The notes under the pieces are model-generated. The model did not search any database, was not told the origin of the DNA, and saw nothing but the letters and a program-made list of their open reading frames with translations. The position numbers were made by a program, and so were the translations under genes. Positions 7,788 through 17,752 of a stretch of 39,156 bases of DNA are shown here, piece by piece. Position 1 is the stretch's first letter; every line of letters begins with the position of its first letter. The stretch lies in contig JAYZWL010000024.1 in the NCBI GenBank assembly GCA_036154955.1, forward strand, positions 1 to 39,156, read 5' to 3'. This DNA comes from Albimonas sp036154955 (GTDB lineage: Bacteria > Pseudomonadota > Alphaproteobacteria > Rhodobacterales > Rhodobacteraceae).

Positions 7788-9497
7788 TCACTTCGCCCGC
7801 GACCAGGAGGCGATGTCCCACAGCTCCGAGTCCCACGGGTTCATCGCATGGCCCTCGATGGTGTTGGCCACCGCCGCGACGCGGCCGCGGTGGATCAGCG
7901 GGATGATCGCGCCCGACTCCATCAGCATGTCGTTGAGCTTCTTGGCGATCTCCGCCCGCTCCTCGATCTTCGCCGTGCCGGCGAGCGTCTGGACCAGCGC
8001 GTCATACTCTTCGGAGCAGTAGCGCGGGTTGTTGCCGCCCAGCCAGTTGTTCTTCGGGCTGGGGATCTCGGAGCAGCGCCAGTTGGCCATGTACTTCTCC
8101 GGGTCGGTCCCGTCGAAGTTGTTGGTGAACATCTCCACGTCGGCATAGAGCTTCTGGAAGGTGTCGGGCGAGGACGGGTCGCCGCCGAAGAACACCGAGC
8201 CGGAGATGTTGCGCAGCTCCGTCTCCACCCCGATCTCCGACCACATCTGCTTGATCAGCGCCTGGGTGCCCTGGCGGACCGAGTTGGTGGAGGTCTGGTA
8301 GAGCAGGCTCAGCTTCACGCCGTCCTTCTCGCGGATCCCGTCGGAGCCGACGGTCCAGCCGGCCTCGTCCAGCAGCTTGTTGGCGCCCTCGACGTCGGGC
8401 GTCTTGCACCAGTCGTTGGCGGTGGAGTTGAACAGGTCCGGCGCCGGCAGCACGTTGCAGGTCACCTGCCCGGCCGCCCCGTAGCCCGCCTCGACCAGGA
8501 TCTCGCGGTCGATGGCCATGCTGAGCGCCTTGGTCACCCGCGGGTCGGTCAGGAACGGGTGCGGCCCGCCCTCGACGGTGGAGCGCAGGTCGCCCAGCGC
8601 CGGGTCGGGGTTGGTCATGTTGACCTCGAACCGCTCGACCGAGGTGCCGTAGGCCGAAATCACCTTGCCGATGCCCTTGGCCTCCATCTGGGCCAGGATC
8701 TCGGGCTCCACCTGCATGTTCCAGGCGTAGTCGAACTCGCCCGTCTCCATCACCGAGCGGGCGGCCGACACCGCGTCGCCGCCGCCCTTCAGGACCACCG
8801 TGCCGAAGGCCGGCTTGGCGGGGTCGCGGTAGTGGGGATTGGCGGCGAAGGTCACCACGTCGTTGGGCTTGAACTCGGTCACCACATAGGGGCCGGTGCC
8901 GACCGGGCCGAAGTTCGCGTCGGTGCATTCGGGGGCCTTGGCGCCCTTGCAGTCGGCGAACTGGGCCTTCTGGATGATCGGCGACTGGGCGCCGACGAAG
9001 GGCCCGTAGGGCACGGGCTTGGGCACCGAGAAGGTCACCTTCACCGTGGAGGCGTCCAGCGCCTCGACCGAGGCGACGTCGGCGTAGTTGGCGAGCTGCT
9101 GACAGCCGCCGGTCTCGTCCATGCAGTATTCGGCGGTGAACACCACGTCCTCGGCGGTCACATCCGTGCCGTCGGACCACTTGAGGCCGGATTTCAGCTT
9201 CCAGGTGATCGACATCAGGTCCTCGGAGACGCCGCCGTTCTCCACGGTCGGGATCTCGTCGACCAGCCAGGGCACCATGGTCCCGGTCTCGTCGTAGCGG
9301 GCCAGCGGCTCCAGCACCAGCGACGAGCCCTCCACGTCCTTGGTGCCGCCCGACAGGTAGGGGTTCAGGATCGAGACGGCCTGCCAGTAGATGATGTTGA
9401 CCTGACCGTCGGCGCCCCGCTCGGCAAACGCGGGTCCGGCGAGCGCGCCGAGCGCCGCGGCGGCGGCGGTGGCGGATAGAAGGCTTCGAAGTCGCAT
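7788..9497 (-). CDS. Family 5 extracellular solute-binding protein of peptide-type ABC transporter
   Basis: Periplasmic binding protein of 569 aa that delivers substrate to the adjacent permeases. A signal peptide (residues 1-25, ending GPAFA) precedes the SBP family 5 fold. Typical features are the segment LKSGLKWSDGTDVTAEDVVFT (about 82-102), the GPVGTGPYVV motif and the repeated Cys pairs expected in an oxidising compartment. The length is usual for DppA/OppA relatives. The ATG at 9497 is supported by the signal peptide directly after it. It lies between the ATPase genes and the permease genes on the minus strand, a gene order unlike the classic A-B-C-D-F order. Ligand is unknown; the neighbouring deacetylase hints at acylated amino acids or peptides. 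Confidence 0.92.
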   Translation of the reverse strand: MRLRSLLSATAAAAALGALAGPAFAERGADGQVNIIYWQAVSILNPYLSGGTKDVEGSSLVLEPLARYDETGTMVPWLVDEIPTVENGGVSEDLMSITWKLKSGLKWSDGTDVTAEDVVFTAEYCMDETGGCQQLANYADVASVEALDASTVKVTFSVPKPVPYGPFVGAQSPIIQKAQFADCKGAKAPECTDANFGPVGTGPYVVTEFKPNDVVTFAANPHYRDPAKPAFGTVVLKGGGDAVSAARSVMETGEFDYAWNMQVEPEILAQMEAKGIGKVISAYGTSVERFEVNMTNPDPALGDLRSTVEGGPHPFLTDPRVTKALSMAIDREILVEAGYGAAGQVTCNVLPAPDLFNSTANDWCKTPDVEGANKLLDEAGWTVGSDGIREKDGVKLSLLYQTSTNSVRQGTQALIKQMWSEIGVETELRNISGSVFFGGDPSSPDTFQKLYADVEMFTNNFDGTDPEKYMANWRCSEIPSPKNNWLGGNNPRYCSEEYDALVQTLAGTAKIEERAEIAKKLNDMLMESGAIIPLIHRGRVAAVANTIEGHAMNPWDSELWDIASWSRAK

Positions 9498-9635
9498 GAC
9501 GTGTTCCGATCTTCCCTGTTGGTGGTCGAGACCCGGGGTTTTTCCCCGTGGCCATGGGTGAAGCTTACCGGCGGTTTCCCCGCGCGGAAGCGGTTTCGCG
9601 TCCTCTCGTCCGCATGACCCTGCGTCCCGGGCGGG

Positions 9636-10645
<1,010 letters not shown>

Positions 10646-10649
<4 letters not shown>

Positions 10650-11695
10650 CGCGCGCCCTCCCCGGCCGCCACGGTTTCCGGGCGCAGCCAGCAGGCGACC
10701 TTGCGTCCGGTCCCGTCATCGGCCAGCGGCGGGTTCTGCGCGTGGCAACGGTCGAAGGCGTGGGCGCAGCGGGGCGCGAAGGCGCAGGCGGCGGGGCGGG
10801 CGCGCAGGATCGGGGGCTGGCCGGGGATCGTGGTCAGCCGCTCGGGCCGGGCGCCCTCCACCCCCGGCACCGTCTCCAGCAGCGCGGCGGCGTAGGGATG
10901 GCGCGGCTCGGCGAACAGCGCGCGCACCGGCGCCTCCTCCACGATCTGGCCCGCATACATCACCGCCACCCGGTCTGCGATGCCGGCGATCACGCCCAGG
11001 TCATGGGTCACCCACACGATGGCCGCGCCGGTGCGCTGGCGCAGGTCGCGCACCAGGTCGAGGATCTGGGCCTGAATGGTGACGTCGAGCGCGGTGGTCG
11101 GCTCGTCGGCGATGATCACCCGCGGTTCGCAGGCCAGCGCGATGGCCACCATCACCCGCTGCCGCATCCCGCCCGAGAACTGGTGGGGATAGTCGTCGAG
11201 CCGCGCCTCGGGGGAAGGAATCCCCACCATCGCCAGCAGCTCCGCCGCCCGGGCGCGCGCGGCCTTGCGGCTCATCCCCAGATGGGCGCGCAGCGGCTCG
11301 CAGATCTGGTAGCCCACGGTGAACACCGGGTTGAGCGAGGTCATCGGGTCCTGGAACACGAAGCCGATGTCCCCGCCCCGCAGTTTTCGGAGCGCCTTGG
11401 GACCCATCTCGGCCACGTCGCGCCCGTCGAAGCGGATCGACCCGCCGGTGCGGCGCGCGGGCGGGCTGGGAAGCAGGTCCAGCGCGCTCATCATGGTCAC
11501 GGATTTGCCGGACCCGCTCTCCCCCACCACGCCCAGCAGCTCGCCGGGGCGGACGGAAAAGGAGACGCCGTTGATGGCGTGAACGGCGCCGCCGCGGGTG
11601 TCGAACACGACCTCGAGGCGGTCGACCTCGAGCACGGGGGCCTCGCCGGCCGGATCGGCGGCGGGAGACACGGGCAACGGGGCGCCGTCAGCCAA
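10646..11695 (-). CDS. Peptide-type ABC transporter ATP-binding protein (DppD/OppD family)
   Basis: Partner ATPase of the importer and first gene of the unit. Walker A (GESGSGKS), signature FSGGMRQRVMVAIAL and Walker B (VIIADEPTTALD) are present, with the C-terminal Cys-rich extension (FAPRCAHAFDRC). The start is uncertain. The open frame continues to 11851 (with an ATG at 11818), but that part would fill the whole divergent promoter region and has no family resemblance. I chose TTG at 11695 behind GGGAAG, giving 349 aa. GTG at 11635, giving 329 aa and starting right at the conserved LEVDRLEVVF segment, is an equally reasonable choice. Divergent from the ArgE-like gene, with which it may share regulation. 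Confidence 0.9.
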
Positions 11696-11799
11696 GGGCG
11701 CTTCCCGCCCCGGATCGGAGCTGGATCGGTACCATCGATATTTCCCTGTCGGACCAGTTTTGTCGGCCTCGTGACAGGAGTGAACACGACTTGCTGCGG

Positions 11800-11831
11800 C
11801 GCCGCAACGATAAAACATCGCCCGCTTGACC
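11800..11831. promoter_or_regulatory. Divergent promoter region with TTGACC box, near a 12-bp palindrome
   Basis: The spacer between the divergent transporter ATPase and the ArgE-like gene is one of the few AT-containing stretches here. It carries the palindrome TGCGGCGCCGCA just upstream (around 11795-11807), then CGATAAAACAT and TTGACC at 11826-11831. TTGACC could be the -35 element for the plus-strand gene; the matching -10 is poor. A regulator shared by both units is plausible but unproven. Confidence 0.3.
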
Positions 11832-11880
11832 CGCGGCCCGCGCGCGCCCACGCTGCCCCCGGACCGCGTCAGGAGCCCCC

Positions 11881-13053
11881 ATGCCGACCACCTACACGCC
11901 GCGAGAGATGCTCGCCAAGCTGGTGTCCTTCGACACCACCTCCTCCAAATCCAACCTCGCGCTGGTGGATTTCGTCCAGGACTACCTGGAGGGCCACGGC
12001 GCCGTCTGCCACCGGATCTACGACGAGACCGGGGAGAAGGCGGGGCTGATGGCCCATGTCGGTCCGATGGAGGACGGGGGCGTGGTGCTGTCGGGCCATA
12101 CCGACGTGGTGCCGGTGGAGGGGCAGGACTGGTCCTCGGACCCGTTCGAGGTGGTGGAGCGCGACGGCCGGCTCTATGGCCGCGGGACCTGCGACATGAA
12201 GGGGTTCGACGCGCTGGCGCTGTGCGCCGTGCCCCACGCGCTCGCCCGCGGCATCCGTCGGCCGCTGCAGATCGCGCTGAGCTACGACGAGGAGCTGGGC
12301 CTGCGCGGCGCCCCCCCGCTGGTCGCCGCGATGCGGGAGAAGCTGCCCCATGCCCAATCGGTGATCGTGGGGGAGCCGACCCGGATGGGCGTGGTCACCA
12401 CCCACAAGGGAGGCACCGGCTTTCGGACCGAGGTCCACGGCTTCGAGGTGCATTCCTCCAAGTGCCATGAGGGCGTGTCGGCGGTGATGACCGCGGCGGA
12501 GCTGGTGGTCTGGCTGAACGCAAGGATGCAGGAGAACCGCGCCCGGCACGAGACCGCGCCGACCCCGCAATCGGAGGGCTTCGACCCTGGCTGGACCACG
12601 CTGCATGTCGGCCGCATCCAGGGCGGGACCGCGAACAACATCACCGCCAAGGACTGCTGGTTCTCCACCGACATCCGCGTGATTCCCGGCGAGAGCCCGG
12701 ACCATTGGGCGGGGCTCTACCAGGCCGAATGCGCGCGGCTGGAGGCGGAGATCAAGCGGATCCGGCCGGAGGCGTGGATCGACCCGATCCTGCTGACCAA
12801 GAACCCGCCCTTCGAGCGCGAGGAAGGCGGCGCGGCCGAGGCGCTGGCCCGCCGGCTGACCGGCGACAACGCCCTGCGCGCGGTCAGCTTCGGGACCGAG
12901 GCGGGGATCTTCCAGCGCGGCGGCTATTCCTCGGTGGTCTGCGGGCCGGGGGACATCGAGCAGGCGCACAAGCCCGACGAATATATCGAGATCAGCCAGT
13001 TCGAGGCCGGCTGGACCTTCATGGAAGACCTGATCGAGACGCTGCGCGACTAA
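11881..13053 (+). CDS. argE: Acetylornithine deacetylase-like M20 metallohydrolase (ArgE)
   Basis: Dizinc amidohydrolase of 390 aa in the ArgE/DapE branch of M20, which removes the acetyl group from N-acetylornithine in arginine synthesis. The metal and catalytic residues are in place: H73 and D75 in SGHTDVVP, D105 in GTCDMKG, the general base E137 with E138 in YDEELG, a GEPT segment, and a C-terminal His in EQAHKPDEY. The dimerisation-domain His region (FEVHSSK) is also kept. The start has a textbook AGGAG ribosome site 5 nt before ATG. It is divergent from a peptide importer rather than among arginine genes, so it may instead deacylate an imported N-acyl amino acid or peptide. Confidence 0.85.
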   Translation: MPTTYTPREMLAKLVSFDTTSSKSNLALVDFVQDYLEGHGAVCHRIYDETGEKAGLMAHVGPMEDGGVVLSGHTDVVPVEGQDWSSDPFEVVERDGRLYGRGTCDMKGFDALALCAVPHALARGIRRPLQIALSYDEELGLRGAPPLVAAMREKLPHAQSVIVGEPTRMGVVTTHKGGTGFRTEVHGFEVHSSKCHEGVSAVMTAAELVVWLNARMQENRARHETAPTPQSEGFDPGWTTLHVGRIQGGTANNITAKDCWFSTDIRVIPGESPDHWAGLYQAECARLEAEIKRIRPEAWIDPILLTKNPPFEREEGGAAEALARRLTGDNALRAVSFGTEAGIFQRGGYSSVVCGPGDIEQAHKPDEYIEISQFEAGWTFMEDLIETLRD

Positions 13054-13192
13054 CCTCGCGCCGCGCCGCGGCGGGGCCTGAGGCCGGCCCCCGACCCGCC
13101 CACCCGTCCCAGACCGCGCGCCGGGCCGGCGCGGGACCGGGGCGCCGGGCGGAGCCGGGCGACCGCGCCTGATGGATCCGGGGCGAGAGATC

Positions 13193-13227
13193 GGGCCGCC
13201 GGGCATCCCCACGACGCCCGGCGGCCC
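13193..13227. terminator. Hairpin in convergent spacer, probable bidirectional terminator
   Basis: Perfect 12-bp arms GGGCCGCCGGGC (13193-13204) and GCCCGGCGGCCC (13216-13227) flank an 11-nt loop between the convergent argE and allophanate hydrolase genes. There is no T tract, so this is a candidate only. Confidence 0.5.
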
Positions 13228-13240
13228 TCCCCCTCCCCAT

Positions 13241-13266
13241 CCGCCGCCCAGGCGAAGAGGCGGCGG
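13241..13266. terminator. Second hairpin before the allophanate hydrolase stop
   Basis: Arms CCGCCGCC (13241-13248) and GGCGGCGG (13259-13266) with a 10-nt loop lie 17 bp beyond the stop of the minus-strand allophanate hydrolase gene. It could end that long transcript; the T tract is absent. Confidence 0.4.
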
Positions 13267-13283
13267 AACTCAGCGGCCGCGGT

Positions 13284-15113
13284 TCAGGCGGCGGCGGTCT
13301 TGGCGGCGAGATGGGCGAGATAGGCCCGCCAGCCGCCGAAGCCGGTCACGTCCTCCCCCCCCTCCAGCCCCGCGGTCTCGCACAGGAACCCCTTGGCGAC
13401 GCTCCCGTCGGCCAGCGTCACCGAGCCGATGCCCAGCGGCGAGGGCACGCCGCGGATGAAGGCGCCGAAGGCCGCCTCGGGCAGCGCCCAGACCTCCACC
13501 GCGATCGGGGCGCCGCCCGTCTCTCCGCCCGCGACGCGCACCATGCCGGGGCGCTTGGGCGGGCCGCCGGGCAGCGCGAAAAGCTTGTAATCCGGCGCGG
13601 TGGACGTCGCGGCGACGAAGCGGGCGCCCAGACGGGTCAGCTCATGATTCAGCGGCAGGCCCGACATATGCGCGCCAACGGCGACCAGCGCGATCTCCCC
13701 CGCGCCCGCCGCCGGCGCCGTGGGCGCGGCGGGCGGCAACGCCCAGCCGGTCGCCCCAAGCGTCGTCCCCGCCCGCCGGTGAAGGGCCGAGGCGACGGCC
13801 GCCACCTGCGCGTCCTTCCCCGCCCGGGCCAGCAGGGTGATGGAGCCCGGCCGCCCGTCCTGCCGCGCCGCCAGCGGCGCCGCGATCCCGCACAGGTCCA
13901 GCAGGTTCACGAAATTGGTGTAGGTCCCGTTGTTGGAGTTCGGCCCCACCGGGTCCGCCTCCAGCTCCGCCAGCGTGTGGAAGGTCGGCATGGTCGGCGT
14001 GGCGATCATGTCCACCGAATCGATCAGCGGGTCGGTGTGCCGCTTCAGCCCCTGCAACCGGTAGAAGCCGCGGAAGGCGTCGGCGGCGGTCAGCCCCTCG
14101 GCCTTGCCGATGATGGCGCGGGTGACCGGGTGAACCTCCTCGGGACGCTCGCGCATCATCTCCTCGATGGCGGCGTAGCGCTCGGCCACCCAGGCGCCTT
14201 CGTAGAGCATTTCGGCCACGTCGTAGAAGGGAGTGAAGTCCAGTTCCACCACCTCCGCCCCCAGCGCGCGCAGCTCTTCGATCCCCGCCTCGAAGGAGGC
14301 CGCCTGCGCCGCGTCGCCGACGAACCTGCGCGTGAAGGGCGTGGGCACGCCGACCCGGAAGGACGGGGCCGGCGCGCAGAGCGCGGGCAGGTCGAAGGGC
14401 CGGGCGTAGGCGTCGGTCCGGTCGTAGACCGCCGCCGCCCGGTAGGCCGCCCAGGCGTCCTCCACCGTCAGCGCGAAAACGGAGATGGTGTCGAGCGTCC
14501 GGCAGGCCGGCACCATGCCGGTGGCCGAGATCGCGCCCAGCGACGGCTTGATGCCCACGATGTTGTTCAGCGCCGCCGGCACCCGGCCCGAGCCGGCGGT
14601 GTCGGTGCCCAGCGCGAAGCTGACCTGCCCCAGCGCCACCGTGACCGCGGATCCCGAGGACGACCCCCCCGGCACGATCGCGGGGTCGATGGCGTTGCGC
14701 GGCACCCCGTAGGGAGAGCGCACGCCGACCAGCCCGGTGGCGAACTGGTCGAGATTGGTCTTGCCCACCAGGATCGCGCCGGCCGCCTTCAGCGCCGCGA
14801 CGGCGGTGGCGTCGGCGGAGGGCTGGTAGGCGAAGGCCGGACAGGCGGCGGTGGTCGGGCAGCCCTCGGCGTCGATGTTGTCCTTGGCGGCGAAGGGCAG
14901 GCCCCAGAGCGGGAAGGCCTCCGGATCGAAGGGCGGCAGGGCGGCGGCGGCGGCGAGCGCCGTCTCCTCGTCCACCAGGTGCAGGTAGATCGCGGGATCC
15001 CCGGAAGCGGCGATGCGCCGGAAGGCTTCCGCCACCACGTCGCGCGGGTCGGTCCCGGCGGCGTAGGCCGCATGCAGGCTCGCGATATCGAAGGGCAGGT
15101 CCGTGAGGGGCAT
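13284..15113 (-). CDS. atzF: Allophanate hydrolase (AtzF type)
   Basis: Amidase-signature enzyme of 609 aa that splits allophanate to ammonia and carbon dioxide, the last nitrogen-releasing step of biuret and cyanuric acid catabolism. The Lys-cisSer-Ser triad is K77 (FAAKDNID), S151 (PGGSSSGSA) and S175 (DTAGSGR). The spacings of 74 and 24 residues equal those I recall for Pseudomonas AtzF (K91, S165, S189). A C-terminal domain (about residues 480-605, with GAHMSGLPLNHEL, YKLFALPGGPPKRPGM and GFLCE) is typical of complete allophanate hydrolases. The start is the ATG at 15113; upstream codons are Pro/Arg-rich noise. Last gene of the nitrogen cluster. No urea carboxylase gene is nearby, so biuret is the likely allophanate source. 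Confidence 0.93.
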   Translation of the reverse strand: MPLTDLPFDIASLHAAYAAGTDPRDVVAEAFRRIAASGDPAIYLHLVDEETALAAAAALPPFDPEAFPLWGLPFAAKDNIDAEGCPTTAACPAFAYQPSADATAVAALKAAGAILVGKTNLDQFATGLVGVRSPYGVPRNAIDPAIVPGGSSSGSAVTVALGQVSFALGTDTAGSGRVPAALNNIVGIKPSLGAISATGMVPACRTLDTISVFALTVEDAWAAYRAAAVYDRTDAYARPFDLPALCAPAPSFRVGVPTPFTRRFVGDAAQAASFEAGIEELRALGAEVVELDFTPFYDVAEMLYEGAWVAERYAAIEEMMRERPEEVHPVTRAIIGKAEGLTAADAFRGFYRLQGLKRHTDPLIDSVDMIATPTMPTFHTLAELEADPVGPNSNNGTYTNFVNLLDLCGIAAPLAARQDGRPGSITLLARAGKDAQVAAVASALHRRAGTTLGATGWALPPAAPTAPAAGAGEIALVAVGAHMSGLPLNHELTRLGARFVAATSTAPDYKLFALPGGPPKRPGMVRVAGGETGGAPIAVEVWALPEAAFGAFIRGVPSPLGIGSVTLADGSVAKGFLCETAGLEGGEDVTGFGGWRAYLAHLAAKTAAA

Positions 15114-15190
15114 GGCGGGATCTTTCCGGCTGCGGGGTTTCTTGCGGGACGCGCCGCGGCGCGGCCCGGGGTCGGCGAGGTCGGGCGGGC

Positions 15191-15562
15191 TCAGGGGTCG
15201 AGGAACTCGACCGGCCGGGTCCAGTGGATCAGCACCACGCAGCCCGTCTCCGACCATACGCGATGCTCGGTGCCCTCGGGGTTGAAGATCAGCGACCCGG
15301 CCGACGCCGTGCCATGGTCGTCGGACTGGGTCCCCTCCAGCACCAGGATGGTCTCCAGCCCCGTGTGCCGGTGGCGGGGGACCGAGGCGCCGGGGGCGTA
15401 GCGCAAAAGCGCCGCCGCGGCCGGGCCTTCGGCCAGGCGGTGGATCTCCACCCCCTCGCGGAAGGGCTCGAAAGGCAGGTCCTGCCAGCCGCCGACGAGG
15501 GCGGAGGTCAGGAAGCCGGCGAGAACCGTCTGCGGCTCGGGCGAAACAGCGGCGTCAGACAC
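15191..15562 (-). CDS. ChrR-like cupin domain protein
   Basis: A single-domain cupin of 123 aa. The metal-binding motif is visible as PRHRHTGLETILVLEG (His, His, Glu at about residues 63, 65 and 69) and a later His in GTEHRVW. This resembles the cupin half of ChrR-type anti-sigma factors, but the zinc-binding anti-sigma domain is missing, so a sensing, scaffolding or small-molecule-binding role is all that can be said. It begins with GTG overlapping the end of the upstream hydrolase gene by 8 bp, so the two are translationally coupled. That coupling places it firmly in the biuret cluster, between the second BiuH-like enzyme and AtzF. Confidence 0.8.
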   Translation of the reverse strand: MSDAAVSPEPQTVLAGFLTSALVGGWQDLPFEPFREGVEIHRLAEGPAAAALLRYAPGASVPRHRHTGLETILVLEGTQSDDHGTASAGSLIFNPEGTEHRVWSETGCVVLIHWTRPVEFLDP

Positions 15563-16220
15563 CCAGCGCCTCCCTGATCCGGTCGGTGGTCGCGGTCCAG
15601 CCGACGATGGCGCCCTGGGCGCGGATCATGTCGATCGCGGCCTGCTTGAAGGCGGGAAAGTAGGATTCGGTCGCGTCGGTGGCGAGGATGCACTCATAGC
15701 CGCGGTCGTTGGCCTCGCGCATGGTGGTCTGCACGCAGACCTCGGTGGTGACGCCGGCGAAAACCAGTTGGCGCAGGCCCTTGGCCTTCAGCACCTCGCC
15801 GAATTCCGTGGCGTAGAAGGCGCCCTTGCCGGGCTTGTCGATCACCGTCTCCCCCGCGACGGGATAAAGCTCGGGGATGATGTCGGCCCCCGGCTCGCCG
15901 GCGATCAGGATGCGGCCCATGGGGCCGGGATCGCCGATGCGCAGGGCCGGCGCGCCGCGGTCGCGCTTGGCGGGCGGCAGGTCCGACAGGTCCGGGCGGT
16001 GGCATTCGCGGGTGTGGATCACCGGCAGGCCCGCCTTGCGGAACCCGTCGATCAGCCGCGCGGTGGCGGGGATGATCGCGCGCAAAAGGCTCACGTCGTT
16101 GCCGAGGCTGGCGCCGAAGCCGCCCTCCTCCACGAAGTCGCGCTGCATGTCGATCACCACGAGGCCCAGCGCCCCCGGGTCCAGCTCCAGCGCGAAGGGT
16201 TCGGCATCGAGGCGGGCCAT
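15555..16220 (-). CDS. Isochorismatase-family cysteine hydrolase, BiuH-like paralogue
   Basis: A 221-aa cysteine hydrolase and paralogue of the BiuH homologue two genes upstream. The triad is D24 (VVIDMQ), K129 (IDKPGKG) and C162 (TTEVCV), with Q202 aligning to the substrate-contact Gln of BiuH. Shared blocks include HTRECHRPDL, IGDPGPMGRIL, GEPG and DKPGKGAFYAT. It lacks the paralogue's N-terminal extension and differs around KRDRGAPA, where BiuH has KRWRSRQMGAG, so its substrate may differ: a ureido acid, N-carbamoyl compound or other amide. Its ATG overlaps the stop of the ABC ATPase gene by one base (TGATG), and the cupin gene overlaps its end. I see no motif that decides the substrate. 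Confidence 0.85.
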   Translation of the reverse strand: MARLDAEPFALELDPGALGLVVIDMQRDFVEEGGFGASLGNDVSLLRAIIPATARLIDGFRKAGLPVIHTRECHRPDLSDLPPAKRDRGAPALRIGDPGPMGRILIAGEPGADIIPELYPVAGETVIDKPGKGAFYATEFGEVLKAKGLRQLVFAGVTTEVCVQTTMREANDRGYECILATDATESYFPAFKQAAIDMIRAQGAIVGWTATTDRIREALGV

Positions 16221-17752
16221 CAGTCGTGCCCCGCCATGTGCCGGCCGATCTCGGCCATGTCCGCGGTCTCGATCGGGGTCTCGTAGGCGATCCTGCCCTC
16301 GGACATCACCACCACGCGGTCGGAAAGCTCCAGGATCTCGTCCAGGTCCTCCGACATCAGCAGCACCGCGGCGCCGGCGTTGCGGGCGGCCATGATGCGC
16401 TGCCGGATCTCGGCGACGGCGGTGAAGTCGAGCCCGAAGCAGGGGTTGGAGATGATCAGCAGGTCCACTTCGCCGGAAAGCTCGCGCGACAGCACCGCGC
16501 GCTGCACGTTGCCGCCGGAGAGGGATTCGATGGGGCTCTCAAGGCTCGCGGTCTTGACCTTGAACGCCTTGACCATGTCGGCGCCCTGCCTTGTGATCGC
16601 GGCCTGATCCAGCCAGATGCGCACCGCGCCGTCCTTCTTGAGGTCGAATTCGCGGAAGGCGATGTTCTCCGCCACCGACATCTTGGGCGCGCAGGCGTTC
16701 TTCAGCGGCTCCTCGGGCAGGTAGCGGACCTTGAGCGCGCGATGCTCGGCGCGGGTGGCGCGGTAGGGCTCGCCCTTCACCTTGATCTCCCCGGCCGAGG
16801 TCGGGCGCTGATGGGTCAGGATCTCCATGAACTCGGACTGGCCGTTGCCGGAGACGCCGGCGACGCCGACCACCTCGCCCGCGCGGACCTCGAACCCGTC
16901 GATCTCGATGGTCTTGAGGCCCGAGGCGTCCGTCGCCCGCACGCCGTCGAGCCGCAGCACGGCGCCCCCGACGACGCCGGAGCGGGCGGCGGGCCGGGCC
17001 AGCGTCTCCGCCCCCACCATCATCTCGGCCATGTCGGCATGGGAGAGGTCGGCGACCATGCCGCCCCCCGCCTTGCGGCCCCGGCGCAGGACCGAGACCT
17101 CATCGGCGAAGGCCGTCACCTCCCGGAACTTGTGGGAGATCATCAGGACCGAGATCTCCCCCGCCTCGGTCAGCCCCCGCACCAGCCCCAGCACCTCGTC
17201 CGCCTCGTCGGGCGTCAGCACCGAGGTCGGCTCATCGAGGATCAGGAAGCGGCGGCCCAGATAAAGCTGCTTCAGAATTTCCAGCTTCTGTCGTTCGCCG
17301 GCCGCCAGCCGGGCGACGGGGATGTTGAGCGGCACCTTGAAGGGCATGGTGTCCATGAACTGGGCGAGCTCCCGCCGCTCGCGGCGCCAGTCGATGATCT
17401 TGGGCGCGTCCTCGCGGGAGATCACCAGGTTCTCCGCCGCGGTCAGCGAGGGGACCAGCGTGAAATGCTGGTAGACCATGCCGAGGCCCATGGCGTGCGC
17501 GGCCTTGGGGTCGGGAATGTCCGTCTCCCGCCCCGCCACCACGACCTGCCCCTCGGTCGGCGTGTAGAAGCCCATGATGCACTTGACCAGGGTCGACTTG
17601 CCGGCCCCGTTCTCCCCCAGCAGGGCGTGGAACGAGCCGGGGCGCACCTCTATCGACACGTCGTCGAGCGCGGTGAAGGCGCCGAACCGCTTGGTCATGC
17701 CGATGGTCTCGACCCCCAGAGCGCCCTTGTCGTTGGTGGCGGGGACGTTCAC
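16220..17752 (-). CDS. BMP-family ABC transporter ATP-binding protein (two NBDs)
   Basis: Cytoplasmic ATPase of 510 aa with two nucleotide-binding domains in one chain, the form used by nucleoside and simple-sugar type importers. Domain 1 has Walker A GENGAGKST (46-54) and Walker B LILDEPTSVLTP. Domain 2 has the usual degenerate Walker A (GVSGNGQSEF), signature SLSGGNVQR and ISNPCFGLD in place of a DEP motif. It starts with GTG, which overlaps the TGA of the upstream hydrolase gene; the reading frame extends further upstream only as antisense-free noise. It is the sole ATPase of the cluster and so should serve the BMP-type permeases at 20.1-22.1 kb, although three genes lie between them. Confidence 0.93.
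   Translation of the reverse strand: MNVPATNDKGALGVETIGMTKRFGAFTALDDVSIEVRPGSFHALLGENGAGKSTLVKCIMGFYTPTEGQVVVAGRETDIPDPKAAHAMGLGMVYQHFTLVPSLTAAENLVISREDAPKIIDWRRERRELAQFMDTMPFKVPLNIPVARLAAGERQKLEILKQLYLGRRFLILDEPTSVLTPDEADEVLGLVRGLTEAGEISVLMISHKFREVTAFADEVSVLRRGRKAGGGMVADLSHADMAEMMVGAETLARPAARSGVVGGAVLRLDGVRATDASGLKTIEIDGFEVRAGEVVGVAGVSGNGQSEFMEILTHQRPTSAGEIKVKGEPYRATRAEHRALKVRYLPEEPLKNACAPKMSVAENIAFREFDLKKDGAVRIWLDQAAITRQGADMVKAFKVKTASLESPIESLSGGNVQRAVLSRELSGEVDLLIISNPCFGLDFTAVAEIRQRIMAARNAGAAVLLMSEDLDEILELSDRVVVMSEGRIAYETPIETADMAEIGRHMAGHD

Noticed and set aside
6345..9479. 1044-codon plus-strand reading frame
   Set aside because: It runs antisense to two permease genes and a binding-protein gene with clear motifs; the product is His/Arg/Gly-rich with no domain.
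11696..11851. Extended N-terminus of the DppD-like ATPase
   Set aside because: It would fill the divergent promoter region and shows no similarity to the family; later start preferred.
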